From contig JAKOGI010000007.1 of NCBI GenBank assembly GCA_029747015.1, positions 2,588,763 through 2,652,762 of the forward strand: 64,000 bases of DNA. Direction: 5' to 3'. How positions within the stretch are numbered: position 1 is the stretch's first letter; each line of letters starts with the position of its first letter. The notes beneath the pieces are model-generated. The model ran no database searches and was not told the DNA's origin. It worked only from the letters and a program-made list of their open reading frames with translations. The stretch comes from Carnegiea gigantea. Lineage: Eukaryota; Streptophyta; Magnoliopsida; Caryophyllales; Cactaceae. Below are positions 26,401 through 39,212 of this stretch, piece by piece. The translations under genes were made by a program, and so were the position numbers.

Positions 26401-29400
26401 GAAAACTGTTGGAAGGAGAAACTGACTTACAGTAAACCACCACTAGTGAAAGCCAAGATTTATCATCACCGAACATACCCTTATCAAGCGATTTTTGTGG
26501 TACACATTAAATCCAGAGACTCGAAGATCAGGGGCTCCTTTCATAATTCCAATGGTCGCTTTCACTAAGACCTAAAGAATAGAACATTTCAGTTTTAAAT
26601 AGCATAAAGAAACAAACATTAGGAGATGAAAGCACATAAAATATCAGAGAGAGTAGTAGAGTGTGTTTTAAATGCAGCAACCGAGCCCAAAAATGTCTGC
26701 AGGATAGAAAGGACAGGTTCCAGGCTTCCAGCATATGGTGTTTAAATTTTAAATAGAGATCAGAGATTGCTAATCAACATATGCAAAACCACATATGCAA
26801 AACCATGATTGAGACAGAAGCTGATAAGCAAGCACACAGCTTAATGTGACAGTGTGTATATTGCTGTGGCCAAAAGCAATGGAGGAGCTTAATGCAATAA
26901 TGTGCACATGGTTGTGGCTAGAAGGAATGCCGAAGTTGATTATCCCCCAGTTCTTTAAATTTCAATAAAGGATTTTTAGTTATATGGAAATGTCAAGCAC
27001 AAGGTTATTTTCCTTTGGCACTTCTCCCCCCACCCCCCAAGGGGGCAAGTCAACATGTTGACTGATACAATAGAATCTCAATCCCTATAGTTGGGGATAT
27101 GACTAACCTCTTTTGACCCAGCAGCAAGCTGCGGTTTGTAGGTCACAACTTGTTGATGCAGAAGCTCATCTTCAATGTCAAATTGCTCCAGAGGTTTCCC
27201 CCTCAACAAAATCTTGAAGTTCTCAAATTTCCTTAGGTACAAAATTGAGGCATATGCCTGCACAACAAATTGCATCTTTCACTAGTATGAACCAACAATA
27301 AGAGAGCATATGAAATCCGCACAAACCCCATCAGAGAGGTATATAGAAATAGAAAATGAGATAAAAGAAAAGAAAACAAACAAAAGGAAGGGAAAGTCAC
27401 CCGCAATGAATAGCGGAGCCGATATGAGATATGAGATTGCAACTCCAAAGTTTTCTTGTACACTTTTGTCCCACTTCCTCGATTAGCTTCGTCCCTTAAT
27501 TTTATGTCCTATATCAAAATAAAGTGGGTAACAAGAAAAGCTCAATTTAAATACACAGTGTCATAGAAATTGAAAATGAGAACAAGAAACCACAGAACGG
27601 TGGAGATACAAGCTGGTGCAAATACACAGATTATTTGCAGCCACACAAACTGAAATCGCTCGGATAAAATATGGGGATAAAAGTTTTATCTTCGCTAACT
27701 TTAAAGAACCATCAGCATTTTCATTTTGTCCCTTTGCTTGAACAGCAAGAACAGACAAACAAAGCAACCATGTTCACCATGATAAGACAATTGAAAGAGA
27801 TGTGCAAGGAACTAGGCTCTCTTTCTTATGTTTAAATTTTTTGAGTTCTTCTCTCCTTCCAGTCTAGAAATTCTTGGCAGTAGAACTACTTTTTATCCAT
27901 TTCCACACAAACATTGAACAACAGCAAATCAAAGCAGATAATACCAGATTAGACCAGAAATCCTTCCCAAAGGAGGGTTCTTTTTATGGTTATCCCTTTT
28001 TTGGTGAGGAGGGCATCGATGTAGTAGGCCCAGCCATACAGTTGAATTGTAGAAAAGTTGTTCCTTATGGGTCTTAGATTTGAAAGTGCCTCTGCTACCG
28101 TCCCCCAATAAAACAAATAGACAACACTCTGATGACACTTTTGTGCACTAAATTGTAAAGTTGGAAAATTGTCATGTGTGTGTGACTGTACAAAGACCCC
28201 TGTTAGACAGAACAATAGTAAAAAGGAATTTCAAGTACAATCAAGAGAACAGTATCAACAGGGGTGAGGGGAGGAACAGTATCATGAGATTTCATCTTAA
28301 TTATTAGGTGAAAATAAGATTCTCATTTGGGTTCACAGTATTGAAAGACTCACATCGCCCTCCTTGGTTCCAGGCAAAGAAATTATGATTTCAGCTTAAA
28401 ACAACTGTCTTTTATTAAAATTCAGTACTTTCAGATCTCTTTTTCGTATTTTCTTTTTTTTTGGGGGGGGGGGGGAGGGCGTGTTTGAACTTGAAGCAAC
28501 AAATTGTACCAAAGAAGTATCTAAGCGACAAACCTTGTCATCGTCATCAAAGCTCAGTTCATATATGCCTTCATCATTCAACCAAAGGTTATACACTATT
28601 ACTTTAGTTCCATGAGATCCAATTTCCTCGAACTGCAAATGATCAGATCAGTTAATTCAAAATATATCAATTTACGGTAAGGAGCGCGACAAAAAGCATG
28701 CCTCTCCCTGCAAGCACTTCACAGCCAAGAAACACAGGCACCTATACAGCTATACGTGACACGGATATAACACAACACCAACACACGGATAGGTGATTTT
28801 TCGAAAACTTACGATATGACACGTATAAAGGAGACGTAGTGATGAGAAAATATTTATTCTATTACCTATATGTTTATAATTTTGTTTTATGTTTTCAACC
28901 TTGGAGAGGGTCATGTTTGAAGGACAACTGTAGCAAATTGTTCGTAGTGTATGCATTCTACAACCCTCAATAGCAGAACCCGATTTCTTTACGCTATCTA
29001 TATGTTTGGCATGCGTTTGAGAGTGTCTAAAGAGTGTCCAAAAGTTTCAGTGTCTGACACGTCTCAGACATGGAGATGTGAAGCCAAGGAGGGGGTCCGT
29101 GCTTCTTAGCTTCAAGGCAGCCACAAAATCTCTAGGCAATAATTTTTTTCATGCTCAAACCAACCTGCATCATAAGTTCCTCCTTCGAAGAAAAGGGGGA
29201 CCAATCAAGGATGATTTTTAAGTTAGCTGTCCAATCATCCGCTGTGCCATAGATGATTGGCTGGGCCCAATTGTTAGAAATGTCAAAGTCAACCTGCAGA
29301 AAATTGGCAAATTGGAAATCTTAAGGAGAAGACACAGAAGAAACGATAAGAATCATATGGAAATGACTCAGCATTCAGATCAAAAGTTACCATAGGAACA

Positions 29401-32400
29401 ATCACGTCATCTTGCCCTGTTAGCCTCAAAAAGGTATAGGATAAGAGCCCAACACTTTGTGCTCGGCTGGAAATTACAAACGAATAGCAAAAGTAAAATC
29501 AGCACAAGTAACAGAAGGTTGTGTTCAATTGACAGCAACACGAGAAAATGAAATAATGAATACCTTTTCAACATGCTCATAAAACCTGCTAAAATTTTCT
29601 ATGCACTTAAATTATGCACAATGTTGCATGATGCACATTCAGTTAACCAGAGACTGGAGGAGATTCGATCCGGTGCTATGATCACATTGATTATCATGAC
29701 TGGTGCCTCAGCTTCTTCAGATTTTTAAACAAGACCCTGATGCCTCTATCTACTAGGCTATTTTAGTCCTTATTTGCCTTCTTTTAAGCAAAATGACATA
29801 ACCTTCTTGAGGTGCTTTTATGCTCAAGATTGTCCTTATTCTGCCCAACACCTCACTGAATACTCCAAATGGAAACTTCGTTAAAATAAATCCAACGTTA
29901 GACAGCTAAGATCCGTGTAAACGAACTACGAAGAACACTCTTAAGACTACAGATGAGGATAAGAACATGTAAATAATAATTAAAAAAAGTTTCCGGGCAA
30001 AAGTCTTAAACTTCCTCAAACTCGAGGTGCTTGCCTAAAAAAATCTCCTCCTATAAACTGAAGTCCAGATGAGGATAGAAACAGATTGCAGTGCATAATA
30101 TGTGCAGAAATTTACAAAGCAATTAAAAAATAATGACAAAAAAGGAAGCGTTGCTCCATCCAGCACGTAGATATTAAGGTTTTAGTTGGATCCTTTCCTC
30201 AACTCACAACCAAAGAAAAAAAAATTAAAGACTTCCCCTATTCTTTCTTCTGTTCCCGGGGCCACTTTCAACCCTACATAAGAGTTTTTGGCTACAATAT
30301 GGGTGACAAACTAAAGATTGGGGGGTTGCAAACCATAAGCAACAAACATATTCCATCAAATTTTATCCAAGAGAAAACAGAAATCCCTTTTTTGGGGGGG
30401 GTGGAGGGGGAGGAAAAGCTATGTATTAGGCAATAACACAAAGGGAAAAGAAAGAAAGGGAAATATTTAGAGTAGAGAGCTCTGAGACTCAATTAAGGAA
30501 GGGGAAAAGGATTAGGCCTTGTTTGGTAAAGAGCTTTTTGGCCTCAAAAAGCTGTTTTTGTGGGTATCAACTGTTTGACTTGGGTCAAAAAGCCCTTTTA
30601 GTTGTTTGGTTAAATAGCTTTTTGAATTAGCCTTTTGGGTACAAAAAACTAATTTAGAAAAAGCTCTTTGGAAGAGCTTTTTGCATCAACTTATTACTGT
30701 TCAACATCAAATTTACCATATTACCCCCTTCTTTTGACATAATTACATTTATGGTAGTTAGTACAAAAACCATACTCTTCATTTTCAAATGGGCTACATG
30801 TAACGTTGGACTTTTTGTTTTAGATTTTTTCGTTTATTTTTTGGTCTTTTGGGATAAGAATTGTGGAAGGTCATAATGTTTAAATTAATGATTTTAATTT
30901 TAAATTTTTCTTCAATTTAAGAAATAATGTAGATTAATTAGTATTTTGTGGTGTAGATCTTTCTAAATGTTATTATGTTATAAATTTCAATTATTACCAA
31001 AAATAAAATTAAAGTCAATTAAACAAAAAAACTATGGTAATAAACATCAAATGTTGGTGAAGGTATAATTGTAATTTTATATATTTCATAAGTCACAATC
31101 TACAATTCACAATTCATGTTAAAAAGAAAAATGAAAATGCAATAACAATAATTATGTTATTAAAAAAGTAATGAAGTTTTGTTATGGGGCACAAGTGAAA
31201 TTTCACCAAATAAGCTTGTTAGAAATAGCTAATTTTACCAAACACTTTTTTCAGAAACAGCTAATGCAATCAGCTAAGTCAAACAGCTAATGCAATCAGC
31301 TAAGTCAATCAGCTAACAGCTAATTGCCAAACAGGGCCTTAGAATTATTTCTTCCCTTAAATTTAACAAAGTTAAGCACGCGATATAGTGAGATAAGTTG
31401 CACCTTTACTGAAAAAGGGCAACATTATGTCTCCTGTGCTCATTGGGTGCTACGATAATTGGACTTAAGCCATTTCTAAATTTAAAAGAGAAAATCTTCA
31501 TTCATACAACAAGAACAAACAGAAGTCACGCTTTAATAGAGAGAAACTTACCCCGAACGAGTTGAACGAGTAAAAACAATCACGTCAGCACCAAGTCGCA
31601 TGGTGCTTGTCTTAAACCCATTGCCATCTGAGAGCAATCCAGTTTTCAGATATCAAAAGGCAGAACCAGAAGAAGGGAGGAACAAGGAGGGGGAAAGAAA
31701 CACTGGAGGAACAAGGAGGGGAAAAGAAACACAGAGGAAGACTGAGAGCCAGTCACCAGACAAAGACTAAAAGAGATGTACACATACAAAAAAGGGCTGT
31801 GCTTAAGGTGTGATGAAGAGTATGGATCAGAAGGCCTCTGTCCTTAAGGCATGAAAAAAAGGGCTTTCTTCACACTTTGTCTACAATACTTGACAAGACA
31901 TTCAGAAAATTATAAAGAGCATGCCAACTTCAACCTATGAGGTCAATGGCATCACCATACCAGGCATGATACAGGTTCCACAAGTCCCCAACAGCTAGGG
32001 TTGCTCAGAAAAGGGTTCAAAGTGGGACCTAAGGTTGCATCCGAATGAACTTGGACCAAAATTCTTTGGTCATAATCCAGACACTGGTCCAGTGGACACA
32101 AATGTTTCTAGCTTCTGCTTCATCCTGACGGCTCCCTCACTGTCATCCTTTGTCTCATCGGTCATGTTCAAAAACAAACTCTGTGGACCCCTCCCCCGGT
32201 TCCTGCAACATACAGTGAAGAAGGGTTGGTAAGTTCCTTCCAACCCCCATCCTAGTCACACGAAGAGAGCAGCTAGAAAAGTGGGGCTGTTCAGAAGAGA
32301 AATGAGGATGCGGTAGAAGGGCCTAGCACCATCAGTGAGACATTGAGATTCCATATGGAATCTCCAGCAATATATGTTGGCTGTGATAACATCTGGGACG

Positions 32401-35400
32401 ACAACAAGGATTGGAGGATGACCACAAAGAGGTGGAAGATAAGAAGGTAAAAGATGAAGAAGAGAAGGGGGGAGCAATTGAAGCGCATTGGAGCTTAAGA
32501 ACAGCAGTACAAGCAACATAAGGTAAAATTGACAGGATGAGTAGTAATTGAAGTGTTTCTTCACTTTCTAGTTTGAATATGTAAGCCTCCTTACGGAGGT
32601 TCAAAATTTGGGGTTTGGGGGGGGGGGGGACTGATTTAGTTATTGCCAGACAGAGGAAGGACAGAGAATGTAAGTTCATTAGTGATGGTAGAGAAATGAA
32701 GGCCACAGGAGGGCACTCCACGAGTCAATCTTCATCTTACCTCAAACAAAGAAGCCTGTTACACAGTCCAATTCTAGAATGTTCTCATATCTCTAGTGTG
32801 GACCAGTCCAGACCTGAATTGACGAGCTTGCCTATACCATTTTAGATTCAAAAAGTCCAAGTTCAGAAACATGAACACCCCAACCCAACAAGGCAACAAT
32901 TGATAGGAGATCTAGTGGGTAGATGAGGGATTGCCGGAGAGTCAAAATCTAGAAGATGTCAGCTGGCAAGTGTATTAATCACATAATATTCACTTCTTTT
33001 TTGCATGTAAAAAGTAGAAATGTACTCATTTTACTGCCTTTGAAGATCCTCAAACATTGTGAATTAATCATAAAAACTTCAAAACGAATTAAAAACAAAA
33101 GAAATTGAAAAACTTACACTGTCCAATAGTTGTATTTGATTTCTTTGATGAGTAACCCAAGCTCATACATTTCCTTATGCCCTCTGGATCCATACCGCCC
33201 CCATCATCTGAACATAACTTGCTATATTTTATCATTGTAGCATAATGCAGCACAATCTACAGCAACCCTCTAGTGCCAGAGTGTCAACACGCAAAATTTA
33301 ACTGATCGTGGAATAGCATAAAATTTTATGTTGTCAATAATAAGCTACCTTGAAAAAGCAATGCTGGAGAGTTATCCTTTACATTGAGAATCTTATCAAC
33401 CTTCACAAATGTAGCACCATTGGGTATCTACACCATAAGCAAGGGCACGGATAATAAGAAGACAAATTAGAATTATAAAATCAAAGGCTGCTGACAGAGC
33501 TATTTAATTTCTTCCCAAATTCTTTTGTATGGCTTAAGAATTGAGAACAGTGCATCACACCTGAAAATGAAACTGCCAAATGAGGACATATTTTTTAAAA
33601 ATAAAAAACATTTGAGTTACTGGATGTGAAAGTAAGAGATCAAAAGAAAGATCAACCGAAGCATCACCTCCTACTGGCACATATTTGAAAAAAGTGGAAC
33701 AAAAGTATCGTTGATCCAAGAATAACCCATAGTCTAACAAAACTTGAGTCAATGATTCCACTGATGACTTTCGCACAATAACACAACTATGCTACGGTGC
33801 TCCAAAATCAGCTATCCCTTAGATGCCTATTTGAAAGCTAAATGGTCGTTGATTGGCAGCGCATCCAGATCCAAGATAATGGTTGTTCTCCTTTCACATG
33901 CAAGGCTCTTCCATGTTCCACCCACCCTAAACATCCAACGCAATGAGAGCAGCATCATCCAATCCCAATGCCCATTCTAATGCTCAATCAGTTTGCTTGA
34001 AAAATAAAGCTTCAAAAATTAAATCCCCATAAACTTAAATTAAGCAGGGGACAACGGGTATATTACTATCACCGAAAATAAGTCTCCTAATCACAAAGTC
34101 CTCCATGGAAATTATAGTCAATTTACATATCCTCGCTGCACTCATGTCCCAAATTAACACAAAAGGTCTACTTTATCTTATTGTAGTTCTTGCAAATAAA
34201 AAGACCACCTTAGTCACTTCACCAACTGGACAATCTACAAGGGTAAATATTATGTAAATACTTGATGTCAATCCAAGAACCCAGATAATTCTGTCATCAA
34301 AAGGCCAATAACCAGTACATAACTAGAACATAAGTCTCACGTGCCCAGTACATTCCCAACCTTATTTTATAACAATAAAGCACTAGTAGAAGGGATTTGT
34401 AACTTCCTGATCAAAAAAAAAGAAGGGATTTGCAACTAAGCAATAACACAGCGCGCAATACAAGACAAGAATCTCGTATAGTCAGGGACAAATACAAGGG
34501 GGCTCACCTCATCCACGGCATTATCCAAGAGCTCAGCAATAGCTGCAAAACAAAAATTTGAAATATATTGTTAAGTATCCGGCAGTCTGGTAAGGTGGCT
34601 GGCGAAAGTACTTGCAAAGAATGAAACAGCAGCTGACCAACTGCCTAAAACAGCGCCAAAATGGGACTACTTCTGTGGAGTCCACCGGTAAAAGTTTATA
34701 GAATTGGAACAGACCAGGAAAAGCTCTTAAGAAAAGAAGTTCTCTCAAACAAACATCCCTTTCAAATTTAATAATATTCTCTTGTCATGCAAAAACCCTT
34801 TGGCCCAAGCACTCCTCAATTCCATTCATCCCAACTAAATGAGTCACGAGATACTTTGTTGACTGAGGAAAAGTTGCCCAGTCTTGTAAGCAATGAGAAA
34901 GAATTAGGTGTCCGGACTCTAAGTAGAAAGTTCAGAATCCAATAGCTCACCTATTTCCCCTCCCAAATGGAAGGAAAAAGGAAAGAAAGAGACATGTGCC
35001 AATGTAGCAACGCCATAAGCACCAGCAAAATGGCGATAAATTCATTTTGTGAGCTACGCTATGTGACAACCGAGGATCATCCAGCTGACCATTAAAAGAG
35101 CTTATTGTGGGAAACAATATTTGCATAGATGTCATCCCCACATAATCAATGGTGCAGCATGCTCATTCCAGCTGAACAGCTGCTTGAAGACCTAGCTTTA
35201 TTGAAATGCACATAATAAAAAGGTGGTAGCATTTTCCTTCATCATGAACATAATATTTACACGAACCATTGGCCATTGGCTCGCCCCCTTTCAACAACAC
35301 AGCAAGTGCAAAGAACTGCACTCATAATGTGTGAAGTATATTTGAAATTACATAACCCCAACACCATCAACATCACTAATGCACTTCAAAAATCCGAATC

Positions 35401-35845
35401 AAATTAAGACAAACTTAATTCCAAACATATTTGAACATACCACCGAAAGCCCATTTGTGAGAAGTTGCATTAGAGTGAAGAAACTTGGGATGTACACGGG
35501 CATGCTCCAATTCCCCTGCAAACCCATAACAATAGCACACATTACAGGCAATAAAAATATCAAATTAGGAAAGAGGAGAGAAAAAGCTTTACCCCGAACG
35601 GGAGCAAAAGAAGAAGGGCCAATTTCATAAGAACCAGCTTGCCAGAAACTTCTACATTCAAGCTTCTGCTTATTGAACTGAGAATCCGTCGGATTAACCG
35701 TCAATGCAGAAGCAGAAACCTTCGATTGTGTAACCTTTGCATTGCCTAAGATTTTGCTCCTCGGCTCAGGTATTTCGCGATCCTCATCGTCGCTGATATC
35801 AATTTCCACGGCATCGACGGGTACTTTTGCAGATGCAGGCCTCAT
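21616..35845 (-). CDS. MORC1: MORC-family GHKL ATPase (MORC1/CRT1 type)
   Basis: Eighteen coding exons, in transcript order: 35845-35593, 35515-35441, 34542-34508, 33427-33349, 33207-33118, 31627-31552, 29466-29391, 29293-29165, 28632-28534, 27508-27401, 27257-27108, 26571-26479, 24921-24870, 24766-24655, 24455-24173, 23058-22991, 21846-21804, 21714-21616. They give about 639 aa (I recall about 635 for Arabidopsis MORC1). Order: acidic N-terminus VEIDISDDEDRE; SFWQAG; ATPase motifs ELLDNAVDE (113-121), DDGGGMDP (148-155) and YGNGFKTSTMRLGAD (178-192); the MORC S5-like part with FNVYHKNRLIRPFW (about 411-424) and GVIEANFIEPAHDKQDFERS; a variable linker; and a C-terminal coiled coil from about residue 585. 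GTHGTK-type and LWLNDEGIYELSFDDDD text fits the MORC1/MORC2 clade rather than MORC6 or MORC4/7. The role is heterochromatin compaction and RNA-directed silencing, and immunity signalling. The start is the first in-frame ATG. Confidence 0.95.
21920..22345 (+). other. Unexplained 141-codon frame inside a MORC intron
   Basis: The frame lies antisense inside the intron between MORC exons 16 and 17. It has no start context worth trusting, no recognised domain and ordinary composition. The opposite strand is also open for 65 codons. It could be a fragment of an old insertion or chance. It is listed because it is the longest frame in the window not explained by a gene. Confidence 0.2.
23429..23467. 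repeat. C-run followed by A-run tract in a MORC intron
   Basis: More than 20 C are followed directly by about 13 A on the plus strand, i.e. a T-run joined to a G-run on the transcript strand. The same junction type recurs at 3821, 26267, 28452, 30391 and 40427. Confidence 0.85.
25858..25940. repeat. 43-base-period tandem duplication in a MORC intron
   Basis: A unit starting tttcctaatccaaatccata and ending ttccagctaac occurs at 25858 and again at 25901. The two copies look identical over about 39 bases, with ttag as spacer. Confidence 0.9.
30515..31338. mobile_element. PIF/Harbinger MITE, 824 bp, in a MORC intron
   Basis: The left end is ggccttgtttggtaaagagc; the right end reverse-complements to ggccctgtttggcaattagc. 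The target duplication tta is present on both sides (30512-30514, 31339-31341). The right arm holds repeated cagctaatgcaatcagctaa units. It sits in the intron between exons 6 and 7 (29467-31551), well away from the splice sites. No transposase frame is present, so it is non-autonomous. Confidence 0.85.
31650..32860. other. GC-richer block in a MORC intron, origin unknown
   Basis: The intron between exons 5 and 6 contains a block of visibly higher GC than its surroundings, with several overlapping open frames on both strands (for example 32332-32721 minus, 129 codons) but no recognised domain. A near-duplicate ggaggaacaaggaggggaaa unit occurs twice at 31675-31740. It may be the remains of a transposon or captured gene fragment. 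No terminal repeats were found. Confidence 0.35.
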
Positions 35846-35853
35846 TCCAAAAG

Positions 35854-35892
35854 TTAGAGAATCTGAACTTGGGAGGAAGGCCAATTTTGCAT
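35854..35892 (-). promoter_or_regulatory. Possible upstream ORF in the MORC leader
   Basis: An ATG at 35892 opens a 12-codon frame (MQNWPSSQVQIL) that stops with taa 8 bases before the MORC ATG at 35845. It is in a different frame from the main product. A telo-box-like aaaccctaa lies just upstream (plus-strand 35905-35915). If the transcript starts upstream of 35892, this uORF would precede the main start; the transcription start is not known. Confidence 0.4.
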
Positions 35893-36687
35893 TCAATTGA
35901 AAAATTAGGGTTTATTTAGTGTTTCTCCCTCCGATTGAGCTGGGGGGGATTTGACTGATGAGGAAATAGATGCAATCAAAGAGAGGGTTTATCAAGGGTT
36001 TGAAATTGCCTTTCGATTTAACGGCTTTACTGACTATCAAAGCTATGGACGCCTCCTGGTCGATATATATGTAGTGTACCGTCCCGTGTGCCAATTGCAC
36101 TCCGAATGGATCTCGTCTCATAATTAGTGTTACAAGAATCGGACCCGTGCAAGGCACGGAGGCTAAAGTAGAATTAGACAAATCATAATACAGACTTCGT
36201 TTTAGATCATCGTAATTATTATTTGTCTCATGTCGTAAATAGTGTTATGATGATCATATTATATTGACTGATTCAAAAATTTAATTATATTATCAATCTA
36301 AGAAATGAATAGAACAATTTAAACTATTGATCAAATAAACTCAGTTAAATTTGTTTGATTTCATCAACTGTTAAACCAGGTGAGTCGTGGTTATACTATA
36401 TTTTACAGTTGAAAAAAAAAAAGCACATCCCCAAAATCTGCAAATGCATAATTTTCAAGTCATTTTTTGAGTCAAATGCAATCTATAGTATCGGTAAAAC
36501 TTTTTTAGGTGCATATATACTTTATTCTTTTAATTCTCTTTCAGTGTCCATCACATGTCCTTTCTTTCTTCTACTGACTCGCTGGACCCTATGCTAAGAA
36601 CAAAGTAGTAGGGTTGCAACCACAATATAAGATAGAGAAACACGAGGACACAGGCGAGATCGAATGAGAGGGTAGGGATGAGTATGC

Positions 36688-37075
36688 GAACTTAGGCCTT
36701 TTCCACCAGTAGCCTTGCGAGGTAAATTAGAGGAGAGAGAAAGGGGTAAGGGAGAAGGAATATTTCCATTGGTTGGCTTGTAGTATAATCCTCACTAGGG
36801 GGCTCGTGGATGGGAGCTACCTCACAAGCAAAGGTGGCTTGCTTTTTGATTTTTTTAATGTTTTTTGACTAATTTTTTTTTATTTTAAAAATAAAGTTGT
36901 GTGTTATAAGGTGGGTCAATGGATATTATTTTATTTGGTGAGTCGAAGTGGTGAGCCTTTCATTGAAGAGAGTGAGGATTGTGGGGCAAAAAATTGAATA
37001 AAGGGTGGCAGTGGTAGGCTCCTACCGGTGAGTCAAAAAATTGGCTCACCACTGGGTTTGCTCTAAGAAACTTTT
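36688..37075. mobile_element. Possible MITE with imperfect inverted ends
   Basis: The left end cttaggccttttccaccagt and the reverse complement of the right end, cttagagcaaacccagtggt, share cttag, the a/cccagtgg core and a following gcc. The interior carries agtggtgagcc-type repeats. The match is weak and no clean target duplication is seen. Confidence 0.4.
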
Positions 37076-37112
37076 AAGGTTGTCTGACTCACTCTTTCCC
37101 ATATTTGACTTT

Positions 37113-38043
37113 GGCCCTGTATGTCAATCAGCTGTTAGTTGTTTGAATTGACTGTTTGCATTAACTATTTGAATCAACTATTTCTAAAAAAAAAAAGTTG
37201 ATAAAATTATTTATCTCTAAAATGATTGTGTATTAAAATTCATTTATGCCATTTCTCTACATTACTGTTTAGTTGAACATGATTTATTGACCATTTAATA
37301 TTTTTTTTCAAAAAATAATTAAATTTATGTCATGAGTAAAAATTAACTTAATGCTTCAAGCCCTATTTTCGTACTAATTCTACATAATTTGTATTCATTA
37401 TTTATCTTATTTTTTTTCAATTCTTATGTATTCATGTGATACGCTCTACAACCTCATTTTAATATTTATTTGAGGATTTTTTTGGTTGTGAACAGAAATT
37501 TATATGATTTTTAAAATATTTTAATATTTTCAAGATCTTTTTCTTTGTTTTTCACAGTTTAAAATTTACATAAATTTCTAATTTGATCTTCATTAGATTG
37601 TGTTCAAATAAAACATAATGTCAAATGTCACTAGTAACTTTCATAAATCCAAAGTTATAGTACAGACAAATGGAAGGAGGGTGAGACTGATCAAATAATG
37701 TAAAGCATAAGTACTAGATATTGACATTACATTCAACTATAAAAAATAACACTCATTCTTGTCATTTTAATAAAGTATTAGGTTGTTTTTTTACTTCACT
37801 AATGGTGTATCTTATAATTATAATAAAGTATTAGACATTCTTGTCATTTATACAAACATTCATTTACAAACAACTACTCACCTTAACTTTTTGTAAATTG
37901 GTTTTTTGGACTAAAATAACTATTATAAAAAGTTGTTTACCAAATACTAAGTTGGCTTTTTGACCAGGTCAAAACAGCCAAAGACTCTCCAAAAACCATT
38001 TTTGTATCATAAAATTAATGAAAAAGCCAACAACCAAGCACCC
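37113..38043. mobile_element. MITE of the AGCTAAT family, about 930 bp
   Basis: The left end ggccctgtatgtcaatcagc is followed by gttagttgtttgaattgact units. The right end reverse-complements to gggtgcttggttgttggctt, similar to the left end of the copy at 60360. ttt occurs directly outside both ends (37110-37112, 38044-38046). The terminal repeats are degenerate, so this is an older copy than the one at 30515. Confidence 0.55.
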
Positions 38044-38116
38044 TTTTAATTTTTGACCTCAAAAGTAAGGTTCATCGATACTTAAATGGATCATTCCAAT
38101 GCACTTATTATTATGA

Positions 38117-39212
38117 GGCGTTTGGTTAGTGGTAATAGAACAATAGAATGAGAATAGGCGAGGAGTTGATATATTTTTCATATTCAAGATAGGTGAAACA
38201 AGAATGAGAATGAAATAGAAAATGAGATAGAGAATTCTATTTCCACTAAGGGCCTATTCATTTTCAGCATTTTGCAAATGTTACCTGCTCAAACCTGCTC
38301 CAATCTGCTAACTGCTAGTTAAATCTGCTTCAACCTACTCAAACATGCTTCAACCTGCTCAAACCTGGTCCAACTTGCTCTAACCCACTCCAACCTACCC
38401 CAACCTCATCGAGAGAATGTTTGGAATATTAAAGAACACTAGGAATATCTTAAAAGACAGAATGTCTCAAGTGAGTAGAAAACGATAAATTGATATAATT
38501 ACATCATATTGTGCATTACACAATTTCATCCAAATGTATCAAAAATGGATACCAATTTTATCGAGGCCGGCAAACATTACAACCATCCCCGACATTGGGT
38601 TGCATGATGCGCGAAACAAGCAAACAATGAATGAACGTAGAAATGCAATAGCTAATATGATTTCAACATAGAGAAACAATAATTACAATATATGCTAATT
38701 TCAGTTATAAAGAAAGGCATATGGTTATTATAGACTAACGTTTGGTAATGTATTACGATGACATTTAACTTTTTTGTTACATTATTTTCGTGAATTTATT
38801 ATACAGTAATTGCTACAAAAATGTGATGTATTCAACATAAGTTATTATCGATAATCATAACATTAGAAGAATCACAACAAAAACGCTCCAAAACGCTCCA
38901 ACCTACTTCCAACATGCTCCAACATGCTTTTATCTGCTCCAACCTGCTTCTACCTGGTCCTACCTGCTAATTGCTAGTCAAACCTGGTCCAAACTACTTC
39001 AACCTGCTCATATCTACTCTAACCTGCTAATAGCTCTTCCAAAACACTGAAAACGAACAGGCCCTAAGTTATCATCATAGGGGAGATGGTATTTGTGCTT
39101 GGAAATTTAGCTGTAATTATTAAATACCAATACCACTCTTAATCTCACATATCAAACATGGGATCGGCAATACTTTGAGTTACTTCCACTTTGAATTCCC
39201 GCATGGCAAACC
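38117..39212. mobile_element. MITE interrupted by a younger MITE
   Basis: The left end ggcgtttggttagtggtaat, followed by agaatgagaata, and the right end (reverse complement ggtttgccatgcgggaattc) form a host element. It is split by the insertion at 38250-39064. No target duplication was identified for the outer copy. Confidence 0.5.
38250..39064. mobile_element. PIF/Harbinger MITE with periodic interior, 815 bp
   Basis: The left end gggcctattcattttcag matches the reverse complement of the right end, gggcctgttcgttttcag, at 16 of 18 positions. The target duplication taa is exact (38247-38249, 39065-39067). Both sub-terminal arms consist of imperfect repeats of aacctgctcc/aacctgctca with a spacing of about 10-11 bases. 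It is inserted into another MITE about 640 bases upstream of the probable RTH leader exon. Confidence 0.85.

Larger units (their letters stand above)
35905..39064. other. Divergent MORC/RTH spacer filled with MITEs
   Basis: MORC is transcribed leftwards and RTH rightwards from this spacer. About 36.7-39.2 kb is nearly continuous MITE sequence (separate entries). The part close to MORC (35.9-36.7 kb) is unique AT-rich sequence that probably contains its promoter. No coding sequence is supported. Confidence 0.6.

Noticed and set aside
35845..35896. MORC start 17 codons further upstream (35896)
   Set aside because: The codon there is TTG. The first in-frame ATG is at 35845 and gives the usual family length.
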